The notes under the pieces were generated by a model. It did no database searches, was not told where the DNA came from, and saw only the letters and a program-made list of their open reading frames with translations. From positions 25,717 to 89,716 of the forward strand of contig JAEEHW010000108.1 in assembly GCA_016281055.1 (NCBI GenBank): a stretch of 64,000 bases of DNA, given 5' to 3'. This document shows positions 1-7,670 of the stretch, one piece after another; position 1 is the first letter of the stretch; each line of letters opens with the position of its first letter. Source of the stretch: Prevotella sp. (lineage in GTDB: Bacteria; Bacteroidota; Bacteroidia; Bacteroidales; Bacteroidaceae). The position numbers and the translations under genes are program-made.

Positions 1-14
1 TCGAATATAAAAGT

Positions 15-22
15 TACCTTTG
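15..22 (+). promoter_or_regulatory. Bacteroidetes -7 promoter element of nspC
   Basis: TACCTTTG matches the Bacteroidetes sigma-ABfr -7 consensus TAnnTTTG and lies about 60 bases before the nspC start. The -33 element would fall at or beyond the window edge, so only half of the promoter can be judged. Confidence 0.6.
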
Positions 23-84
23 CACTGTTTTTTATAAATTATTAAATTAAAAGTAGCGAAAACTGCAACTATGAACTGTGAATT

Positions 85-1224
85 ATGAACTATGAACTGA
101 TAAAACGCCCCACTTACATCCTTGAAGAGGACAAACTGCGCCGCAACCTCGCGCTGATAAAGAGCGTGGCTGACGAAGCCGGCGTTGAGATCATCCTGGC
201 TTTCAAGGCTTATGCCCTATGGAAGACCTTCCCCATTTTCCGTGAATACATCCAGGCCACCACGGCAAGCTCGCTCTTTGAAGCGTGCCTTGCCTACAAG
301 GGGTTTGGCGCTCCGGCGCACACTTATTCACCTGCATATACGGATTACGAGATTGACGACATAGCACGGATGAGCAGTCATCTGACGTTCAATTCCCTGT
401 CGCAGTTCAATCGCTATCATGAGCGTGCGAAAGGAGTAAACCCTGCACTGCGTTTCGGACTGCGCATAAACCCGCAACATTCCGAGGTGGAGACGCTTCT
501 CTATAATCCATGCGCTCCCGGCACACGCTTCGGGGTGCGCTCCACTGCCCTACCCGACCAGCTGCCTTCCGGCATCACAGGTTTTCACTGCCATTGCCAC
601 TGCGAGAGCGGATCCGACGTGTTTGAACGGTCACTGAAAGTCATTGAGGAGCGTTTCTCCAAATGGTTCAACCAGATAGAATGGATAAACTTCGGCGGCG
701 GACATCTCATGACGCGTGCTGACTATGACGTGCCTCGACTTATCCGACTGCTGCAGGGTTTCAAGGAGCGTTACCCTTGGCTTCACGTCATTCTGGAACC
801 CGGCAGTGCCTTCGCATGGCAGACAGGACCGCTCGTGGCACAGGTGGTTGACATTGTAGAGGATGGAGGAATACGCACCGCCATACTGAACGTGTCGTTT
901 ACCTGCCACATGCCCGACTGTCTCGAAATGCCGTATATGCCGACGGTGCGTGGAGCACGCATATTGCAAGAAGGCGAGGAAGGCGGCTACCGTCTCGGCG
1001 GTTGCAGTTGCCTGAGCGGCGACTATATGGGCACATGGCAGTTCGACCACGAACTGCAGATTGGCGAGAACGTCATCTTTGAGGACATGCTGCACTACAC
1101 CACGGTGAAGACAAATATGTTCAACGGCATCAGTCACCCGTCTATAGCTCTCCTTCGCAAAGATGGCGTAATAGAAACCCTGAAGGAATACAGATACGAA
1201 GACTACCGCGACCGTATGGACTGA
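85..1224 (+). CDS. nspC: Carboxynorspermidine/carboxyspermidine decarboxylase
   Basis: Pyridoxal-phosphate enzyme that decarboxylates carboxyspermidine or carboxynorspermidine, the last step of the alternative (nor)spermidine pathway in the cytoplasm. The 379 residues fit the usual family length. Visible fold-III decarboxylase features are the PLP lysine K41 in AFKAYA, a histidine/cysteine-rich HCHCHCE segment near residue 170, a phosphate-binding GGGH near 207, EPGSAF near 240, and a CLSGDYMG box near residue 315 with the conserved active-site cysteine. ATG at 85 is chosen because it begins the conserved N-terminus; nearby ATGs at 71 and 92 are in other frames. The partner carboxyspermidine dehydrogenase is not in the window. 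The gene is followed by a heptamer repeat hairpin and a GC-rich terminator. Confidence 0.93.
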   Translation: MNYELIKRPTYILEEDKLRRNLALIKSVADEAGVEIILAFKAYALWKTFPIFREYIQATTASSLFEACLAYKGFGAPAHTYSPAYTDYEIDDIARMSSHLTFNSLSQFNRYHERAKGVNPALRFGLRINPQHSEVETLLYNPCAPGTRFGVRSTALPDQLPSGITGFHCHCHCESGSDVFERSLKVIEERFSKWFNQIEWINFGGGHLMTRADYDVPRLIRLLQGFKERYPWLHVILEPGSAFAWQTGPLVAQVVDIVEDGGIRTAILNVSFTCHMPDCLEMPYMPTVRGARILQEGEEGGYRLGGCSCLSGDYMGTWQFDHELQIGENVIFEDMLHYTTVKTNMFNGISHPSIALLRKDGVIETLKEYRYEDYRDRMD

Positions 1225-1348
1225 AAAGTGAAAAGTGAAAGGTGAAAAGTGAAAAGTGAAAAGTGAATAATACAAGTTACGTTTAGACTTATCATCAAGT
1301 CTGTGTCACCAGCGTATTATTCACTTTTCACTTTTCATTTTTCACTTC
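1223..1348. repeat. AAAAGTG heptamer tandem repeat forming a large inverted repeat
   Basis: Left arm 1223-1273 is about six near-perfect copies of AAAAGTG followed by AATAATAC. Right arm 1314-1348 is the reverse complement (GTATTATTCAC followed by TTTTCACT repeats). About 40 bases separate the arms. As RNA this would fold into a long AU-rich hairpin directly after the nspC stop. It may protect the mRNA 3' end or be a simple intergenic repeat; nothing shows which. Confidence 0.75.
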
Positions 1349-1413
1349 CCAAATGGGACCTCTAATCCCCCTGTCCCAAACAGAGAAAAATCAGTCAAAG
1401 TGTAACTCATTCC

Positions 1414-1448
1414 CTCCCCCCACGGGGGAGGTAGGTGGGGGCTTTTTT
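1414..1448 (+). terminator. GC-rich terminator of nspC
   Basis: CTCCCCC-CAC-GGGGGAG, with further G-rich sequence (GGTGGGGG) that can pair with the same C-run, followed by a run of six T at 1443-1448. The T-run overlaps the stop codon of the convergent gene. Related C/G-run elements recur near 3610-3690 and 7463-7502, so this is also an intergenic repeat family. Confidence 0.5.
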
Positions 1449-3234
1449 ATTGTCCCAAGAACATATTCACTATCATGTTGGCATCCGCCATCGTGATTGA
1501 ACCATCACCGTTCACATCAGCTGTTTCCTTATCAAAGTCGGATGGCTTGTCGGTAGCAAGGAAGTAGTTCACCACGGCATTGGCATCTGCCATTGTTATC
1601 GAACCGTCATGGTTCACGTCACCGGGCTGATATGTTACAGTCTTCTCTATCACCACTGCCGTACCGGCTACAGGCGTGAGCGTCGTTGTTGGATCAGACA
1701 GTTCCTTACCAAATGACAGCGACAACCTGCAGAAGGTGTAATAATCCGCTCCATCTAACTTGCCGTAATACGCAGTGCGCGACGGTGATGTCACCTCGTA
1801 GCCATCTGCTGCGATGAAACCACCGAGGGCCATGAAGCATCTCTCCGTACCTTTCACGCTGAGTTTTGAATTCGTACCACCTACTTTCAATTTGGCGGGA
1901 CATATCGTGGTGACTTCTCCTGTCTTGAAATTGTGTTGTATGGTTACCACACCCTGCATACCGTAGTGGCCAGCGGTGACGTTCACAGTCGCATTGCCGT
2001 CGATGACAAGGTAGTTTACAGCAGTGTTTGTCATATTAATTCCGTGGATTTCACCAGTGATATTCAGCGTACCCGTACCATTTATTATCAATGTCTTGCT
2101 GGCGTTCTTTATGCCTGTGCCTGCGGCTGACGATATGCTACAGTCGCCCGTCACGTTGATTTTTAATGAATCTATGCCATTTTCTATTGCGTAGCCACCT
2201 GCTAATGTCATCTCTGTTATGCTGGCATTCTCAAGGTACAGCGTCTTTGTTTTGTTGTCGTATGAAGCAGTGCCCGTAACGCCGGGGATTGCGGTGAGGT
2301 CACCCTCGTTTAAATTTGTCACAGTTTTGCCATTGACAATTATGTCGCGTTTTTCATGCTTGTAAGTAAAGTAACCAGTTTCCGGAGTCGCATAATTGAT
2401 ATCCAACTTGTCTGCTGCATAAGAAATTGCTCCTACTAGCGAACTACAGTCCTTAAACATATCTGTGCCGTCAGCACCTGTTGATGTCCAAGAATCATTA
2501 CAGTATATGGTTTTAAGGCCGCTACTACCACTAAACATATATAGTGCATTACGCATATTTGACACATTAAAGCTCGTTATATCAAGGACTTCCAATTTTG
2601 GACAATTACTAAACATACTTGACAGTACCCTGACACTTGATGTATTGAAATTACTTACATCAACAGACGTTAAGGAGGTGCAGCCGGCAAACATACCATT
2701 CATACCTGTCACTGAGGATGTATTAAAATTGCTGACATCAACACCTGTGATTTTCTTGCATGCTGCAAACATAAATGACATGTCAATTGCCTTGGAAGTA
2801 TCAAAACCACCCACCTCAATATTTGTAAGATTGTAACAGTACTGAAACATTCCATAAAAATATCGGACGCTTGATGTGTTCAAATAATTCAGGCCTTCTA
2901 TATTCGTAATGTTTTGCATATTGGCAAACCAATTGTAGCAACTTCTTGGGGTCGCTGATGCAAAAGAACTGGTAAAGACCACCCTGTTAATCTGATATGC
3001 TAATTCTGACCATGGTGGCGATGTTTTTCCAGTGTCATCCACATTCCATACAATTCCTGTCGATGGCATCGCTCCATAACTAAAGGTCAAGATTCCTTCT
3101 TCTGACAAAGGGTTATAACTATACGATGCATAGGCAACAGGCTCTGTCAGGAATCCCTCTGCCTTAACATTCATCACGAATGTAAACACCAATACAAACA
3201 AAAATAAACTTTTTCTAAAAAAATTAGTGTACAT
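1447..3234 (-). CDS. Secreted BspA-like (DUF285) repeat protein with dockerin
   Basis: Predicted extracellular binding protein of 595 residues. A signal peptide covers about residues 1-25 (hydrophobic core, then NVKAEG). Residues ~80-290 are BspA/DUF285-type leucine-rich-like repeats with the pattern LDVSNFNTSSV...MF.GC. Residues ~295-530 form a beta-rich module (IVNGKTVTNLNEGDL...LYLENASI) that occurs twice in the neighbouring paralogue. The C-terminus (~540-595) has two calcium-loop repeats, DVNHDGSITMADAN and DVNGDGSITMADAN, a type I dockerin. Dockerins bind cohesins, but no cohesin or scaffoldin is in the window, so its partner is unknown. BspA repeats in other Bacteroidetes mediate adhesion; that role is inferred here. 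The gene is probably transcribed alone from the shared leader at 3268-3401. Confidence 0.85.
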   Translation of the reverse strand: MYTNFFRKSLFLFVLVFTFVMNVKAEGFLTEPVAYASYSYNPLSEEGILTFSYGAMPSTGIVWNVDDTGKTSPPWSELAYQINRVVFTSSFASATPRSCYNWFANMQNITNIEGLNYLNTSSVRYFYGMFQYCYNLTNIEVGGFDTSKAIDMSFMFAACKKITGVDVSNFNTSSVTGMNGMFAGCTSLTSVDVSNFNTSSVRVLSSMFSNCPKLEVLDITSFNVSNMRNALYMFSGSSGLKTIYCNDSWTSTGADGTDMFKDCSSLVGAISYAADKLDINYATPETGYFTYKHEKRDIIVNGKTVTNLNEGDLTAIPGVTGTASYDNKTKTLYLENASITEMTLAGGYAIENGIDSLKINVTGDCSISSAAGTGIKNASKTLIINGTGTLNITGEIHGINMTNTAVNYLVIDGNATVNVTAGHYGMQGVVTIQHNFKTGEVTTICPAKLKVGGTNSKLSVKGTERCFMALGGFIAADGYEVTSPSRTAYYGKLDGADYYTFCRLSLSFGKELSDPTTTLTPVAGTAVVIEKTVTYQPGDVNHDGSITMADANAVVNYFLATDKPSDFDKETADVNGDGSITMADANMIVNMFLGQ

Positions 3235-3267
3235 AGCTTTTATTTTTTATGTTATCTTTCACATATA

Positions 3268-3401
3268 TACGCAAAGCGTCCGCACACGCAGCCATCAGGC
3301 TACGCATGCGGACGCATCATTTTTCTTTCCTATAAGAGGTTATTATATAGTGAGTGATATACAAATTATTGGATTGAGCAAATGTTTGCCCAACTAAATT
3401 T
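3268..3401 (-). promoter_or_regulatory. Shared leader, copy 1 (hairpin plus palindrome)
   Basis: About 130 bases upstream of the 595-residue gene are nearly identical to 6293-6424 upstream of its paralogue. The block contains a 40-base hairpin (3276-3315; 9-bp outer stem GCGTCCGCA/TGCGGACGC, inner stem AGCC/GGCT, loop ATCA), a conserved CTTTCCTATAAGAGG segment, and a 20-bp near-perfect palindrome at 3374-3393 (TTG-N-GCAAA-TG-TTTGC-N-CAA). Conservation of the non-coding block beside two related genes suggests a shared promoter/operator or 5' leader. No textbook -7 element is visible in it. Confidence 0.6.
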
Positions 3402-3457
3402 GGCACAATAGCGTTATTTAACGTATTTCGTATCATACACAAATATTTACCTTATTG

Positions 3458-3601
3458 CTAAACCACCTGCGCATTCTTCAATTCATTCTGCAGGAATGAA
3501 TAGACATAACCTGCGCTCTGGTAATACAGCCCCGACGTATCATCTTGCAGACGGTCAAACGTTTCTGAAGTATAAAGTACATCCAGGGCTTCCTGATCAG
3601 T
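3458..3601 (-). pseudogene. Remnant of a small Bacteroidales protein (TGLYxQS..YVY motif)
   Basis: An open stretch of 47 codons without a start codon ends in TAG at 3458-3460 and is preceded by an in-frame stop at 3602-3604. It reads EALDVLYTSETFDRLQDD, then TSGLYYQSAGYVYSF, then LQNELKNAQVV. From memory this resembles small uncharacterised Bacteroidales proteins that often stand next to DUF3791/DUF3990 genes, of which only the C-terminal part remains here. The family name is uncertain; that it is a coding remnant is better supported, because the reading frame has protein-like composition. Confidence 0.5.
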
Positions 3602-3604
3602 CTA

Positions 3605-3690
3605 AACGTAATTCTATCCCTCCCCCCACGGGGGTTGCTCTCCCCCGCGAAACGGGGGAGCCAGGAGGGGGTGAAAAGACTATTGAACAG
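3605..3690. repeat. C/G-run intergenic repeat
   Basis: Alternating runs CCCCCCACGGGGG, CTCCCCCGCG and CGGGGGAG, then AGGAGGGGG, can form several alternative strong hairpins. It resembles the element at 1410-1442 and a shorter version at 7463-7502, each between genes. There is no T-run in the direction of the neighbouring minus-strand gene, so terminator function is possible but unproven. Confidence 0.5.
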
Positions 3691-3711
3691 GAGGGGGCTT
3701 ACTGATGGGGC

Positions 3712-6237
3712 CTACTGCCCCAGGAACATATTCACTATCATGTTGGCATCCGCCATCGTGATTGAACCGTCACCGTTCACATCAGCTGTTTCCTTGTCAA
3801 AGTCGGAAGGCTTGCCGGTAGCAAGGAAGTAGTTCACCACGGCATTGGCATCAGCCATCGTTATCACTCCGTCATGGTTCACGTCGCCGAGGATGTATGG
3901 TTTCTCTATCACCACTGCGGTGCCTGCTACAGGAACAAGAGTCAAGACTAACGTACCTGTTCCTGTTTTCCCACTTCCTGACGTTGTTGCAACAACTCGG
4001 CAGAAGGTGTTTGAAGCAGGATCGAAAGCAGTGCGTGACGGTGATGTCACCTTGTAGCCGTCGGCAGGTTCAAAGGCTTTGAGAGTCAGGAAACTCTGCT
4101 CCGTACCCTTGACGCTGAGCTTTGAGTTTTCGCCGCCGACCTTCAGTGTAGTGGTGTAAATAGTGTCTGTCCTGTCCAGTAAGCGTTTAACAACTTCCCT
4201 GCCTACCATGCCGTATGTATCGGCTTCTACGTTCACCGTCACCTTGCCGTCTATGTCGAGGCTGTTGGCGGCGGTGCTGTTCATCACTATACCTGCAACA
4301 CTGGCATCAATGTTCAGCGTGCCTGTGCCGCCGATTACCACGTTGCGTGAGTTGCTGTGTAAGCCTACGCCTTTGCTTGAGGATATGTTGCAGTCGCCAG
4401 TTACGTTTATGCGCAGCGTGTCGAGGGTGGTTTTGATGGCGTAGCCGCCTGCAAAGGAATTTTCCGTTATGCTGGCATCTTCAAGGTACAGCGTCTTTGT
4501 TTCAGGGTCGTATGAGGCAGTGCCCGTTACGCCGGGGATGGTGTTGAGTATGCTGTTGTTGGCTGCCGTCACTTGCGTGCCGTTGAGTGTCAAGTCGTAA
4601 GGCTCAGCATATTCTATCGTCACCCTTTTTATCTCGTTGCCGTCTATGTCAACAATGGTGCCGTTTGAGTATTTTGCTCCCAGCGGATCCATTATTGCGA
4701 GGTTGTCGGTCAGCGTCAGTGCTCCTAAGTTTTTGCAACTGCCCGTCGTGCCTGATATACTCAGTTTTGTGTCCTTGCCGCTTACCTTTAATGCCTTACA
4801 TCCGTTGATGCCATACTCTCGGTAGCCTTGTATGTCAAGTTGCACGCCGTCTGTTACGGTTAGGCTGCCTAAGTTCTGTAACAAGACTACGGCGTTTACG
4901 CCTACAACCGTCAGTTTGCCACTGCCCTTTATCACTACATGTGATGTGCCAGTAATGCCTGCGAGTTTCGTTGAACCTATCATGCATTCGCCATTTACCA
5001 CGATGTAGAGAGAGTCGAGGTTGGTCTGTATGGCAGAGGTATCGTTCGCAGCAGTGAAAATCATGGCATCTGTCAGTGTCAGTGTCTTGGAAGGGTTGTC
5101 GTATCTGGCAGTGCCTTGAACGCCGTCAATTTTTGTGAGGTCACGCTCGTTAATGTCTGTCACTGTCGTGCCATTGATGCAGAGTGGGCGTTCGTCCGCT
5201 GCCTTGTACGTAAAATAACCGGTCGTCGGATTGGCGTATGTTACGTCTGTCTTGCCTGCTGTATATTCTATTCCGCCTCTTAATTTCATACAACCTACAA
5301 ACATAAGGACAGAACGTTCACAACTCCAAGAATCATTACAATATATTGTTGCAAGTACTGAGCAACCATAAAACATATCGCTCATATCATTGACATTAGA
5401 AGTATCAAAACCTCTTAGATCAAGACTTGTAAGACTTGAGCAGTATTGAAACATATTCTTCATAGAAGATACATTCGAAGTGTCAAAATTACTGACATCG
5501 AGGAGTGTCAGACTCGAGCAACCATCAAACATGCCTGTCATACTACTGACCCAATAAGTATTGAAACCGCTGACATCAAGGGTTGTAAGAGCACGACAAT
5601 CAAAAAACATATTGCTCATATTCGTTACTCTTTTCGTATAAAAGCCACTGACATCAAGGGTTGTAAGAGCAGAGCAGAATGCAAACATATATTTCATATC
5701 ATTGACGTGAGCGGTGTAAAAACCGCTTACATCGAGGACTTTGAGCTTTGAGCAACGTTCGAACATATGACTCATATCACTGACCTCAGAAGTACTGAAA
5801 CCGCTAACATCAAGGGTTGTAAGATTGTAACAACCACTGAACATATACCCCATGTTCGTCACATAAGAGGTGTTAAGATATTCTATTCCTTCTATCTCTC
5901 TTAAATTTCTCATATCACGAAACCAACCATAGCAATTCATAGGACGGCATTGTGAAAAAGAAGAGTCAAAGACAACTTTTTTAACAGAATTTCTTTTATT
6001 AAACCATACAGGAGTATCATCTTTGACCTCCGTACTATAAATGTAAGTGTCAATATCATAAAAGTAAGTATTCGGCGAACTTGATTTCTCAGTAAACTTA
6101 AACGTTAAAGTACTATCATTTTCGTCAAGCACTGCATAATAAACACAATCTGTTGCTGCATTAACACTCACGACCATTGTCATGAGCATCATAACAATTA
6201 GAAAAATTCGATTCTTTAAGTTAGTCTTTCTTTTCAT
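3712..6237 (-). CDS. Secreted BspA-like (DUF285) repeat protein with dockerin, long paralogue
   Basis: An 841-residue paralogue of the 595-residue protein at 1447-3234. Signal peptide ~1-27. BspA/DUF285 repeats ~75-335 with a regular unit (TLDVSGF.T..V..M..MF..C). Two copies of the beta-rich LYLEDASI-type module follow at ~340-545 and ~546-770, where the paralogue has one, and then a C-terminal dockerin with two DVN.DG.ITMADAN loops (~780-841). The last ~60 codons are almost identical to the paralogue at DNA level, whereas the N-terminal halves differ strongly. This suggests recent duplication or gene conversion of the dockerin end. The expected location is extracellular or surface, and the ligand is unknown. 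The shared leader at 6293-6424 lies just upstream. Confidence 0.85.
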   Translation of the reverse strand: MKRKTNLKNRIFLIVMMLMTMVVSVNAATDCVYYAVLDENDSTLTFKFTEKSSSPNTYFYDIDTYIYSTEVKDDTPVWFNKRNSVKKVVFDSSFSQCRPMNCYGWFRDMRNLREIEGIEYLNTSYVTNMGYMFSGCYNLTTLDVSGFSTSEVSDMSHMFERCSKLKVLDVSGFYTAHVNDMKYMFAFCSALTTLDVSGFYTKRVTNMSNMFFDCRALTTLDVSGFNTYWVSSMTGMFDGCSSLTLLDVSNFDTSNVSSMKNMFQYCSSLTSLDLRGFDTSNVNDMSDMFYGCSVLATIYCNDSWSCERSVLMFVGCMKLRGGIEYTAGKTDVTYANPTTGYFTYKAADERPLCINGTTVTDINERDLTKIDGVQGTARYDNPSKTLTLTDAMIFTAANDTSAIQTNLDSLYIVVNGECMIGSTKLAGITGTSHVVIKGSGKLTVVGVNAVVLLQNLGSLTVTDGVQLDIQGYREYGINGCKALKVSGKDTKLSISGTTGSCKNLGALTLTDNLAIMDPLGAKYSNGTIVDIDGNEIKRVTIEYAEPYDLTLNGTQVTAANNSILNTIPGVTGTASYDPETKTLYLEDASITENSFAGGYAIKTTLDTLRINVTGDCNISSSKGVGLHSNSRNVVIGGTGTLNIDASVAGIVMNSTAANSLDIDGKVTVNVEADTYGMVGREVVKRLLDRTDTIYTTTLKVGGENSKLSVKGTEQSFLTLKAFEPADGYKVTSPSRTAFDPASNTFCRVVATTSGSGKTGTGTLVLTLVPVAGTAVVIEKPYILGDVNHDGVITMADANAVVNYFLATGKPSDFDKETADVNGDGSITMADANMIVNMFLGQ

Positions 6238-6292
6238 AATTTATATAATTTGCTGGTAATAAAATCTGAGAATATCTGTGCTATCTGTGGGA

Positions 6293-6424
6293 CATACGCG
6301 AAGCGTCCGCACGCGCAGCCATCAGGCTACGCATGCGGACGCATCCGTTTTCTTTCCTATAGAGGTTCTTATATAGTGAGTGATATACAAAATATTGGAT
6401 TGAGCAAACATTTGCCCAATAAAA
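6293..6424 (-). promoter_or_regulatory. Shared leader, copy 2 (hairpin plus palindrome)
   Basis: Second copy of the block described at 3268-3401. The hairpin is at 6303-6342 (same outer stem, one extra inner pair compared with copy 1) and the 20-bp palindrome is at 6400-6419, here with centre CA instead of TG, so symmetry is kept although the bases differ. It lies about 55 bases before the start codon of the 841-residue paralogue. Confidence 0.6.
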
Positions 6425-6463
6425 TCCAACGTGTTATGATTATTTAACTCACAAACAGACATA

Positions 6464-6685
6464 TTACAAACTCTTTATTTCGTCAATCGTCAGTCCTGTA
6501 GCAGCGGCTATCTGTTCATCAGAAAGCACGCCCATCGCTTTCAACTTTCGCGCAGTATCACGTTTTTCCTCCGCACGACCCTCCGCACGACCTTTCTTCT
6601 CCGCTGTTTGCAACGTACTCGTATAATCCCAGTATTCCTTTTGGAAATCAGTATATGGATTTATGTAGCGTTCGTTACCTTCCAT
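6464..6685 (-). pseudogene. C-terminal fragment of an Rpn-family (PD-(D/E)XK) nuclease/transposase-like protein
   Basis: 73 codons: MEGNERYINPYTDFQKEYWDY, then a charged helix with the AEGRAEEKRD pattern, then KLKAMGVLSDEQIAAATGL. This charged RAEGR helix plus a small helical tail is typical of the C-terminus of Bacteroidales Rpn/PD-(D/E)XK transposase-like proteins, which are usually about 300 residues. The nuclease domain is absent, so it is almost certainly a decayed remnant, though an in-frame ATG makes a short product possible. A minus-strand -7 element (TAACTTTG) stands at 6819-6826. Confidence 0.65.
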
Positions 6686-7218
6686 TATTCACTTATTATA
6701 TGTTACGAGTGCAATGCATCATTAGATTAAGGATGAGTGGATTAAGGTTTAATACTTATGCAGTATCCCCACATAAACTTTCTTCCTTATTCCATTCAGC
6801 ATTATTCAATATTGAGTGCAAAGTTACTAACTTTTTCTGGAACAGCAAAATAATTGCGTTGTTTTCTAAGGAAATGTCTCACGCAGATAGTAAAGGATTG
6901 TAAGGGATATTTATTTCTCCCACAGATGTCACAGATCTTCGCTGATGGATTCGTATAATTCGTGCAATTCGTAGTATAATGTTTTTTTTCTATTTCTCCA
7001 CTATTCAGAAAACTCATTTTAAGACGGGGTAAACGTGGTGGGTGGACAAAGTGTCCAGAAAAGGGGTACGATGCAACAGAGGGGCCTTAAAACGTTTTTT
7101 TCAATTCATAATGCAAAATGCACAATGTATAATTATGTCATACAAAACAAAAAATGCGAGTTGTCCGTAATAATTGTGCATTGTGCATTATGCATTGTGC
7201 ATTAATCAACGCCTTTTT

Positions 7219-7316
7219 ACGTTGTAAAAGCATAGCTTTTGCAGTGTAAAACGATAGCTTTTACGCTCTAAAACGATAGCTTTTACACTGTAATTTGATA
7301 GCTTTTACACCGAATT
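7219..7316. repeat. 22-bp tandem array A
   Basis: Four units at an exact 22-base period start at 7231, 7253, 7275 and 7297, each beginning (C/G)ATAGCTTTT, with a partial unit before them. Consensus GATAGCTTTTACAnnG followed by TAAAAC or TAATTT. The same unit with the same period is found at 28872-28981 (opposite orientation) and 45751-45860. The units are contiguous with no spacers, so this is not CRISPR. Confidence 0.8.
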
Positions 7317-7375
7317 AAGAAAACTTTACATTTTTAACATTTGCCTAAATGTCGGATTCATCCTACATAATTCGC

Positions 7376-7457
7376 GGAAATTTATCCTTGCCTACGGCGT
7401 ACCATTAATTTCCAAGAATTATCATGAATTTTTCCATAAAATATAATTTATGAGAAA
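7376..7457 (+). repeat. Left 82-bp inverted repeat flanking the PL1 cassette
   Basis: Begins GGAAATTTATCCTTGCCTAC and ends TAATTTATGAGAAA. It is the reverse complement of 10853-10934 with 79 of 82 bases matching by hand alignment. The pair encloses the pectate lyase gene and the two small ORFs. No recombinase or transposase is adjacent. Confidence 0.8.
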
Positions 7458-7592
7458 TCTACTCCCCTATCACTCCCAAAAGCCTCCCTCCCAGGGTGGG
7501 GCCAAATTATACAATATTACCTTGAAAATATTTTAAAAGCCACAATATTGCAGGGTAAACATCGATTATTATGCGAAAAATATCTTTTTTTC

Positions 7593-7623
7593 TTGTGTAT
7601 ATAAATAATAAATAGTATCTTTG
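7593..7623 (+). promoter_or_regulatory. Promoter of the PL1 pectate lyase operon
   Basis: -33 TTG at 7593-7595 and -7 TATCTTTG at 7616-7623 with 20 bases between them match the Bacteroidetes TTTG-N19-21-TAnnTTTG promoter. The start codon is about 48 bases downstream of the -7 element. Confidence 0.65.
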
Positions 7624-7670
7624 CCATTGAATATTCAAAAGCAATAAAGTATATACAAATACAGGCAATT

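Larger units (their letters stand above)
6686..7670. other. 985-bp intergenic region rich in repeats
   Basis: No convincing gene. It contains a minus-strand -7 element (6819-6826), AT-rich intergenic repeats (AATTCGT repeats at ~6945-6975, TGCATTATGCATTGTGC repeats at ~7165-7203), the 22-bp tandem array (7219-7316), the left 82-bp inverted repeat (7376-7457), a C-run element (7463-7502) and the PL1 promoter (7593-7623). Confidence 0.7.

Noticed and set aside
631..1275. 214-codon ORF antisense to nspC
   Set aside because: Entirely opposite to a well-recognised enzyme gene and beginning in the heptamer repeat; a shadow frame.
3496..3832. Plus-strand ORFs of 65-69 codons between the BspA genes
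   Set aside because: They run through the C/G-run repeat and the antisense of a dockerin end and resemble no protein; the minus-strand remnant is more convincing.
1447..6237. Cellulosome locus based on two dockerin proteins
   Set aside because: No cohesin, scaffoldin or catalytic domain is attached; the dockerin ends BspA-type binding proteins.
7001..7080. Possible structured element around GGACAAAGTGTCC
   Set aside because: A short isolated palindrome with no flanking gene or second copy; not distinguishable from chance.
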